64,000 nt of DNA from the NCBI GenBank assembly GCA_963742585.1, contig CAVUMI010000009.1, forward strand, positions 620,001-684,000. Direction: 5' to 3'. Each line of letters opens with the position of its first letter. Positions within the stretch are counted from its first letter, which is position 1. Below are positions 57,005-64,000 of the stretch, one piece after another. This stretch comes from JACDEA01 sp963742585. Its GTDB lineage: Bacteria > Actinomycetota > Acidimicrobiia > Acidimicrobiales > JACDEA01. Below the pieces are notes generated by a model. It searched no databases, was not told where the DNA came from, and saw nothing but the letters and a program-made list of their open reading frames with translations. A program made the position numbers and the translations under genes.

Positions 57005-58651
57005 GTGCGCTCGATCGTTGTGGCCGTTGCGCTGCTCGCCGCGTTGGCGCCCGCGGCTGCCGAAGCGGCGGAGCGGCGGGCCGTCACCTACCGTCCGCCG
57101 GTTCGCGGTCCGGTCACGGACCCATTCCGGCCGCCGTCGACGCCGTACGGGCGCGGCAACCGTGGTGTCGACTACGCAACCACGAGTGGCGAGACGGTCC
57201 GAGCGGCGGCGGCTGGCGAGGTCACCTTCGCCGGTGCTGTAGGGAACAGCCTTCACGTCGTCGTCCTTCACGCTGACGGGATACGCACGAGTTACTCGTT
57301 TCTGCGTTCGATCACCGTGGCCCGCGGCAACCGCATCGGCAGCGGCGCCGGCGTCGGCTCCGCCAATGGCGCTCTCCATTTCGGCGCGCGCGCCGGCGAG
57401 GCCTACGTCGACCCCGCGGTTCTGCTGGCGGGCGACGGCAGAGTGCATCTCATCCCGGACGGCACCGCGGCGACGGCGTCGTTGCCGCGGCCGGCCAGCG
57501 AGTCGGCCGAACGTGCCGGCCTCGTGCGCTTGGTGTGGGGCGGCGTCGTCGCCGGCGGTCGCGCCGCGGGAGCGGGTGCGGCGAAACTCGCCAGCGCGTC
57601 GGCCGCGACGGGAATCCGGTCGCCGCTGACCACGGCGCGGGACGTGCGCGCCGCGTTGCGCGGGCTTCGTGACATCCCCGCTGGTGCCAGCCGTCCGCGT
57701 CTCCCCGGCGAGCGCGAGATCTGGTCGGCCATCTCCGCCGCCCGACGGGTGGTTCACACGCGTCCGTGCACGCCCGCCGACGCCCCCTTGCCACCGCCAC
57801 CGGGCGAGCGCCGGCTCGCAGTCATGGTCGGGGGGCTGGGCTCGGCGAGTGGACACGCCTCTGTGCTCGACGTCGACACCGTCAGGTTGGGCTACCGCCC
57901 CGCCGACGTAGTGCAGTTCTCCTACCTCGGTGGCACCGCTACCGAGCGGCCCTACCGGCCGAGCGACACGCTGGCTGACCTCCGCCAGTCGGGCCGGCGG
58001 CTGCGCGAGCTGCTCGAGCGCCTCCAATACGAGCAGCCTGGCGTTCCGGTCGACCTCATCGCCCACTCGCAAGGTGGGCTGGTCGCGCGGTCGGCGCTGG
58101 CGAACGAGCTCGATCCGTTCGACCCACGCTCACCGCGGATCGGCACGCTCGTCACTTTGGGCGCGCCCCATCACGGCACCGACTTGGCGACCGCTGGAGC
58201 GCTGCTCCGACACACCCGCCGTGGGCACGCGATCCAGCGGGCGATTGGTGCGGTCGGCCGCAAACGGGGGGTCGATCCGCGCGGCACGTCGGTTCGGCAG
58301 ATGGCCGAGACGTCGGACTACGTCAAGGAGGTGAACCGGCGGCGGTTACCCAACGGGATCCGCGCCATTTCGATCGCGGCGCGGCGCGACCTCGTCGTTC
58401 CTTCGCCCCGGTCGCGGCTGCGCGGCGCCGAGAACGTGGTGGTTACCGTCCCCGGCGTCAGGAATAATCACGCCGACCTTCCCGGCTCGGCGGCCGCGCA
58501 CCGGGAGATCGCGCTCGCGCTGGCCGGCAAGCCGCCGACGTGTGAGAGCGCGGCGGATATCGCCGCCGACGAGTTGTCGGGCGCGGCGATCGACGCCGGC
58601 GAACGCGCTGCTACTGGGGCACTCCTCGTCGCAGGAGAAGCGGGGCCGTGA
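57005..58651 (+). CDS. Exported fusion: degenerate M23 (LytM) domain + alpha/beta hydrolase
   Basis: 548 residues. Signal peptide SIVVAVALLAALAPAAAEA. LytM-like domain about residues 35-140: GRGNRGVDYATTSGETVRAAA, GNSLHVVVLHADGIRTSYSFL and GALHFGARAG. Compared with active M23 enzymes (HxGxD, YAHL, HLHF), the first zinc His is Asn, the YAHL His is Phe and the catalytic first His of HLH is Ala; only the Asp and last His remain. The C-terminal half is a lipase-like hydrolase: LAVMVGGLGSASG, VDLIAHSQGGLVAR (Ser), TLGAPHHGTD and GVRNNHADLP (His). The M23 gene before rpsB is normal for actinobacteria; the fusion and the lost metal site are not. Confidence 0.8.
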   Translation: MRSIVVAVALLAALAPAAAEAAERRAVTYRPPVRGPVTDPFRPPSTPYGRGNRGVDYATTSGETVRAAAAGEVTFAGAVGNSLHVVVLHADGIRTSYSFLRSITVARGNRIGSGAGVGSANGALHFGARAGEAYVDPAVLLAGDGRVHLIPDGTAATASLPRPASESAERAGLVRLVWGGVVAGGRAAGAGAAKLASASAATGIRSPLTTARDVRAALRGLRDIPAGASRPRLPGEREIWSAISAARRVVHTRPCTPADAPLPPPPGERRLAVMVGGLGSASGHASVLDVDTVRLGYRPADVVQFSYLGGTATERPYRPSDTLADLRQSGRRLRELLERLQYEQPGVPVDLIAHSQGGLVARSALANELDPFDPRSPRIGTLVTLGAPHHGTDLATAGALLRHTRRGHAIQRAIGAVGRKRGVDPRGTSVRQMAETSDYVKEVNRRRLPNGIRAISIAARRDLVVPSPRSRLRGAENVVVTVPGVRNNHADLPGSAAAHREIALALAGKPPTCESAADIAADELSGAAIDAGERAATGALLVAGEAGP

Positions 58652-59659
58652 CGCGATTCCGAGCCCTCACGACAGCGGTGCTGATTGCCGCGTGCCACCA
58701 CCGGCCCGCCCCGGGCGCTGCGATCGTTTGGCAATGGTCGGCCCCGCGGCCCGCGTACGTGGGGATGCCGGCGGCGGACGGCGACGATGTGGCCGCCACG
58801 TACGGACACTCGGTACTCGTCATGCTCGATGCGACCACTGGTGCCGAGCGCTGGCGGGCGAGCCGCGTCGGGCTACGCGATGTCGCGCCAGCCCTCACGT
58901 TCGAACGAGTTCTCGCGGCGACCGACGACGGGGTGATCGCGTTCGCGCGCGGCGATGGCCGGCTGCTGTGGGAGAAGTCGTTGGGCGACCGTCCGTCGAC
59001 GCCGGCGGTCGCCGGCGACGCGGTGATCGTCACCACGTGGGACGGTCGGCTGGTCAACGTCGATCACTGGTCGATCGACCTGCCCGGCCCGGCGTTGGGC
59101 CCGCCCGCCATAGCCGGCGGGATCGTGGTCGCGTCCTGGGAGGGCGGTGTGCTCGCGGCGGACGTGGCCAGCGGAAGGGTCCGCTGGCGCCACGAATTCG
59201 ACGTTGGGCGAACGAGCGCACCGGCGGTCGGCCAAGGCCTCGCCGTAGTCGTCGGCGGCGATCACCGAGCCCACGCTTACGACCTCGCGTCCGGCCGGGA
59301 GCGCTGGGTGCGATCGATGCGCGCCGCCGGGATCCCCCGAAGCGCCCCCAGCCATTCAGGGCGTCCGCGTCGCGGTGGCCGACCGGCTCGGACATGTGGT
59401 CGTGTTCGAGGTGGCGTCGGGGCGCCGGCGTTGGAGCGCCGACGGCCAGGGCGCGGTCGAGCGCGGAGGTCCGGTCTTCGCTGATGGAGCAGTCGTCCTG
59501 CCCTTGGACGACGGGCGGCTGTTGGTTGCCACGAGGCACGGCCGGGCGTACCGCGATCCGCCCGGCCGCGTGAGCGGGGTGGCGTCGGCCGGGGGCCGGG
59601 TCGTCACTGCCACCCGCGAGGCCGCCGAGAACACCCTCGGTGTGTGGGCGGTCCAGTAG
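58648..59659 (+). CDS. PQQ-like beta-propeller lipoprotein, one frameshift
   Basis: A signal with lipobox (LTTAVLIAACH) precedes repeated blades: VLVMLDATTGAERWRASR, VIAFARGDGRLLWEKSL, VLAADVASGRVRWRHEF, AHAYDLASGRERWVRSM and VVFEVASGRRRWSADG, each ending in a W as in PQQ/BamB-like propellers. One extra base near 59338 shifts the frame; length 1012 is 3n+1. It probably acts as a scaffold outside the membrane. GTG 58648 overlaps the end of the fusion gene, suggesting a joint role. Confidence 0.82.
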
Positions 59660-59792
59660 CCCCACTACAATCTCCCTTCCGACCCAGCGAATGGCGCTGG
59701 GCTGAATACACAACCCGTGCGTGCCCACGGTCGCTGCTCACAGGAGCCGCGTACACGCACGGGACCGACAAACCGATGGGAAGGGAGCACAC

Positions 59793-60837
<1,045 letters not shown>

Positions 60838-60845
<8 letters not shown>

Positions 60846-61651
60846 GTTCGGCGCACAAGATGTGAAGCGGCTTCGCGACTCGACCGGCGCGGGGATGATG
60901 GACGCCAAGCGCGCCCTCACAGACGCCGACGGCGACTTCGACAAGGCCGCCGACCTCCTGCGCGAGCGGGGCCAAGGCAAGGCCGCTGAGCGCGCCGACC
61001 GTGAGAACGTGCAGGGCGCGGTCGCCGTGGCCAGCAACGGCACTGCGGCCGCTCTCGTCGAGCTGAAGTCCGAAACCGATTTCGTTGCCCGGTCACCCGA
61101 CTTCCTCGCACTCGCCGATGAGCTTGCGCAACTCGTGCTGGAGAATGGTGAAGCTGCCATCGAGAAGAAGCAGGACGCGGTCGACACCCTCAAGATTCAG
61201 CTCAAGGAGAACATCGATGTCGGTCGGGTCGTCCGCTTCGAAGCGGCCGACGGCAACGTGCTCGACGGGCTACCTCCACGCGCCCAGTGGCCCTCCCGCA
61301 TTGAACGCGGTGCTGGTGGAGCTGGCCAACGGCTCGAAGGACTTGGCCCACGACATCGCCCGGCACATCAGCTTCAGCCGGCCGAGCGTGTTGAGCCGTG
61401 ACGACTTCGCGTCCGACGACATCGAGCGCGAACGCAACGCGCTCCTCGCCGAGACCAAGAACGAGGGCAAGCCCGAGCAGGCCTGGCCCAAGATCATCGA
61501 AGGCAAGCTCGGTGGCTGGTTCAAGCGCACGCCGGGCGGTGCGCTGCTCGACCAGGAGTTCGTTCATCCCGAGGCCGAGAAGCAGTCGGTGCAACAGGCA
61601 TTGGGCGACGCCAAGGTCGTCCGCTTTGCCCAGGTCGAAGTAGGGGCGTAG
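60838..61651 (+). CDS. tsf: Elongation factor Ts, one frameshift
   Basis: Nucleotide exchange factor for EF-Tu. AQDVKRLRDSTGAGMMDAKRAL, FDKAADLLRERGQGKAAERADR, ALVELKSETDFVARSPDF and GGWFKRTPGGALLDQEFVH. A single extra G near 61265-61270 breaks the frame; length 814 is 3n+1. In corrected frame the middle reads DGYLHAPSGPPALNAVLVEL. ATG 60838 overlaps the rpsB stop, giving the standard rpsB-tsf operon. Confidence 0.95.
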
Positions 61652-61655
61652 GCCC

Positions 61656-62384
61656 ATGCCCGACAAGCCGCGTTGGCGTCGGGTCGTCCTCAAGCTTTCC
61701 GGCGAAGCGTTGGCTAGCGCGGCGAGCGACGAAACCGTCGACGGCGCGGTGGTCGAGCGCATCGCCGGCGAGATCGCGCAGGCCCGCTCCGAGCTCGATG
61801 TGCAACTCGGCATCGTGGTCGGCGGCGGCAACATCTGGCGCGGCACGACCGGTGCCGGTGCCGGTATGGATCGCGCCACCGCCGACTACATGGGCATGTT
61901 GGCCACGGTGATCAACGCTCTCGCGTTGCAGGACGCCATCGAGCGCCAAGGCCAGCCGACGCGTGTTCAGACGGCGATCACGATGGCGCAGGTGGCGGAG
62001 CCGTACATTCGTCGCCGGGCCATTCGCCACCTGGAAACCGGCCGCGTCGTGATCTTTGCCGGTGGCACGGGCAACCCGTTCTTCACGACGGACACCACCG
62101 CTGCGCTCCGCGCCGCCGAGATCGAGGCCGAAGTCTTCCTGAAGGGCACCCATTCCGGTGTCGACGGCGTCTATTCGTCGGATCCGAAGCTCGACCCCAC
62201 CGCGACGCGGTTCGACGCGATCTCATACATGGACGTGGTCAACCAGGATCTGCGGGTGATGGACATGACCGCGGTGACGCTGTGCAAGGACAACGCGCTG
62301 CCCATCTTGGTCTTCGACGTGATGACGCCCGGGAACATCCGTCGCGCCCTTTTGGGTGAGCCCCTAGGTACGCTGATTAGGTGA
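61656..62384 (+). CDS. pyrH: UMP kinase
   Basis: 242 residues, intact. VVLKLSGEALAS (phosphate-binding), LGIVVGGGNIWRG, DRATADYMGMLATVINALALQD, VVIFAGGTGNPFFTTDTTAALRAAEI and KGTHSGVDGVYSSDPKLDP are classic PyrH. Converts UMP to UDP, a hexameric bacterial enzyme. It follows tsf by four bases and overlaps frr (GTGA). Confidence 0.97.
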   Translation: MPDKPRWRRVVLKLSGEALASAASDETVDGAVVERIAGEIAQARSELDVQLGIVVGGGNIWRGTTGAGAGMDRATADYMGMLATVINALALQDAIERQGQPTRVQTAITMAQVAEPYIRRRAIRHLETGRVVIFAGGTGNPFFTTDTTAALRAAEIEAEVFLKGTHSGVDGVYSSDPKLDPTATRFDAISYMDVVNQDLRVMDMTAVTLCKDNALPILVFDVMTPGNIRRALLGEPLGTLIR

Positions 62385-62959
62385 GCGCAGGCGATGACAC
62401 CTTCGTGGGCGCCGTGCTCGAGGACGCCCGGGACAAGATGCACAAAGCCGTGGCCCACACCCAGGCCGACTTCAGCGGTGTGCGCACCGGCCGGGCTTCG
62501 CCGGGGCTGATCGAGAACCTCAAGATCGACTACTACGGCACGGAAACGCTGCTGAAGACGCTCGCCGGCTTCAGCGTGCCGGAGGCACGGCTACTCGTCG
62601 TCACTCCGTACGACAAGTCCTCGATCAAGGCGATCGAGAAAGCGATCCAGAACTCGGATCTCGGCATCAACCCGAGCAACGATGGCGCGGTGATCCGGCT
62701 CACGTTTCCGGCGCTCACCGAGGAGCGCCGCAAGGATCTCGTCAAGATGGTGCATCACAAGGCCGAGGACGGCCGGGTGGCGGTCCGCAACGTGCGGCGC
62801 GCGGCGCGTAAGGATCTTGAAGGACTTGAACACGACGGCGACATCAGTGGGGATGAGCTAGAGCGGGCGGAGAAGGAGCTCGAAAAGGTCACGCACGAGC
62901 AGGTGGCCGAGATCGACCGGATGGTGCAGCACAAAGAGGCAGAACTGCTCGAGGTTTGA
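62381..62959 (+). CDS. frr: Ribosome recycling factor
   Basis: 192 residues. DARDKMHKAVAHTQADFSGVRTGRASPGLIENLKIDYYG, VVTPYDKSSIKAIEKAIQNSDLGINPSNDG and VRNVRRAARKDLEGL are diagnostic. It splits post-termination complexes with EF-G. GTG 62381 overlaps the pyrH stop. The acidic spacer to cdsA is 36 bases. Confidence 0.97.
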   Translation: MSAGDDTFVGAVLEDARDKMHKAVAHTQADFSGVRTGRASPGLIENLKIDYYGTETLLKTLAGFSVPEARLLVVTPYDKSSIKAIEKAIQNSDLGINPSNDGAVIRLTFPALTEERRKDLVKMVHHKAEDGRVAVRNVRRAARKDLEGLEHDGDISGDELERAEKELEKVTHEQVAEIDRMVQHKEAELLEV

Positions 62960-62995
62960 GCGGCGCTGCTCAGAGGCAGAGCGAGGAGCGAGCCG

Positions 62996-64000
62996 ATGGA
63001 CGACGATCGCGACGAAGAGCGCGACGAGCGGGTTTCCCGAGCACCCGGTGAGGGCGTTCGGATCATCGGCGCCGAGGAAGCACAGCAGGCGCTCGACAGT
63101 GGCGAGGTGGTGCGTCGCCGTCCTGAGGACGCGCCCCGCTTCGGCGACCGCCCTGCCCGCCCGGCGGGCCCTCGCCCCGAGCACCGCTTTCCACTGCCCG
63201 AGGATCAGGAGCCCGAGGCCATCCCGCGGCCACCCGTGACACCGCCGCCGGTCGCCGACCTACCGCACTGGACCGAGCCACCCACCGGCGAGGTACCGCG
63301 GATCTTTGCCGATGTCGCACCCGAGGGCGAGGGCACCGACGAGGATGACGACTTCAGCGCATGGTCGTCGCTGTCGCGTCAGCCGCGGTGGCGCGACCAA
63401 GCCTCTGATTGGGACGAGACCGACTTCGAGGACGCGTCGGTACTGGCCGATGAGGACACGCGGCTCGGCGCCCTCGATCAGAGCCGCACCGAGCACTCCG
63501 ACCTTTTCAGCTTCGATGACGAGCCCACCGAGGTCGATCCTGGGCCGCAGCCTGCGCCCATCCGAACCGGGCGCCGGATCAGCACCGGACTCCAGCCGCC
63601 CGAACCGCCGACACCGCCGACGCCGAGGACCCGTCGTGCTCACGTTCCTGGCGGTGGGAGCCGCGATGTGCAGACGGCGGTCCTCACGGGCGTGGCATTC
63701 GCGGTGGTCGCGCTGCTTTGCTTCAGGCTGGGCACCGGGCCGACGCTCCTGCTCGCCCTCGTCGTCGTCATGGGCGCCGCGGTCGAGCTGTTCGACGTTC
63801 TCCGTAAGGCCGGTTACCACCCAGCGACGTTGCTCGGACTCGCGGGTACCGCATCGATCATGATCGCCACGTACTACAAGGGCGAAACCGCGATCCCGAT
63901 GGTGGTCGCGCTGATGGTCGTCTTCACGTTCCTCTGGTATCTCACCGGGGTGGTCACCGCTCGCCCCACTGCCAACATCGGGGCGACGCTGCTCGGGTTC
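62996..64000 (+). CDS. cdsA: Phosphatidate cytidylyltransferase, partial, with long acidic N-terminal extension
   Basis: The frame stays open to the right edge. Residues 1 to about 220 are a disordered, very acidic and Pro-rich region (DDDRDEERDERVSRAPGEG, EGEGTDEDDDFSAWSSLS). Then membrane segments begin: VLTGVAFAVVALLCFRLG, LLLALVVVMGAAVELFDVL, LLGLAGTASIMIATYYKG, MVVALMVVFTFLWYLTGVV. The position after frr and the helices fit CdsA, which makes CDP-diacylglycerol; its signature Mg-binding region is beyond the window, so the assignment is by synteny and topology. Confidence 0.8.
   Translation, partial: MDDDRDEERDERVSRAPGEGVRIIGAEEAQQALDSGEVVRRRPEDAPRFGDRPARPAGPRPEHRFPLPEDQEPEAIPRPPVTPPPVADLPHWTEPPTGEVPRIFADVAPEGEGTDEDDDFSAWSSLSRQPRWRDQASDWDETDFEDASVLADEDTRLGALDQSRTEHSDLFSFDDEPTEVDPGPQPAPIRTGRRISTGLQPPEPPTPPTPRTRRAHVPGGGSRDVQTAVLTGVAFAVVALLCFRLGTGPTLLLALVVVMGAAVELFDVLRKAGYHPATLLGLAGTASIMIATYYKGETAIPMVVALMVVFTFLWYLTGVVTARPTANIGATLLGF

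Overview
The window is high-GC bacterial DNA with many GTG and TTG starts. It most likely comes from an actinobacterium (Actinomycetota), and an Acidimicrobiia-type lineage is plausible but not proven. Pointers are an F420/LLM-type oxidoreductase, a PIG-L (mycothiol-type) deacetylase, a GTP-dependent PEP carboxykinase, DUF2469, and the conserved orders coaD-coiled coil-DUF177-rpmF-plsX-acpP-rnc-mutM-smc-ftsY-ffh-rpsP-khpA-rimM-trmD-rplS and comM-dprA-(x)-xer-M23-rpsB-tsf-pyrH-frr-cdsA.

Layout. 1-2.8 kb: minus-strand sugar operon (unknown protein, GH1 glycosidase, galT). 2.9-3.5 kb: SufR-like Fe-S regulator. 3.7-12.6 kb: catabolic genes (LLM oxidoreductase, hydrolase, class III CoA-transferase, PIG-L deacetylase, phosphatase, acyl-CoA synthetase, maleylacetate-reductase-like dehydrogenase, VOC and DUF455 proteins). 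12.6-18.4 kb: RAM-domain protein, S9 peptidase, pckG, thiL-thiD. 18.4-27.8 kb: rpmB, DAK2/FakA-type kinase, recG, sugar nucleotidyltransferase, Nudix, a four-gene glutamate-type ABC importer, HSL-type esterase. 27.8-42.7 kb: the rsmD-to-rplS information-processing block. 42.7-46.4 kb: a small integrated element in the 3' end of rplS. 46.5-64 kb: MraY-like protein, lepB, DUF2469, yraN, PLP enzyme, enoyl-CoA hydratase-like protein, sortase-type M14 carboxypeptidase, then comM through the start of cdsA.

Most notable biology: the element at 42.7-46.4 kb carries a tyrosine integrase and a rolling-circle type (HUH) Rep. Both junctions carry a diverged copy of the rplS 3' end. The integrase reading frame runs through this att block. 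In the integrated state the frame has no canonical start between a stop at 42617 and ATG 42818. In a circular form it would join, in frame, to a GTG with a GGAGG site at the element's other end. Integration would therefore cut the integrase off from its own start, which is a simple self-limiting switch. The wiring is read directly from the sequence; the behaviour is inference.

Data quality: most genes between about 0.5 and 41.8 kb are broken by single-base frameshifts, including essential ones (ffh, ftsY, smc, coaD, trmD). Every gene with one clear frameshift has a length of 3n+1, so the errors are extra bases. After 41.8 kb only four genes are affected. I read these as sequence errors and annotate the reconstructed genes; ends and products in the 5.5-14.8 kb stretch are the least certain.
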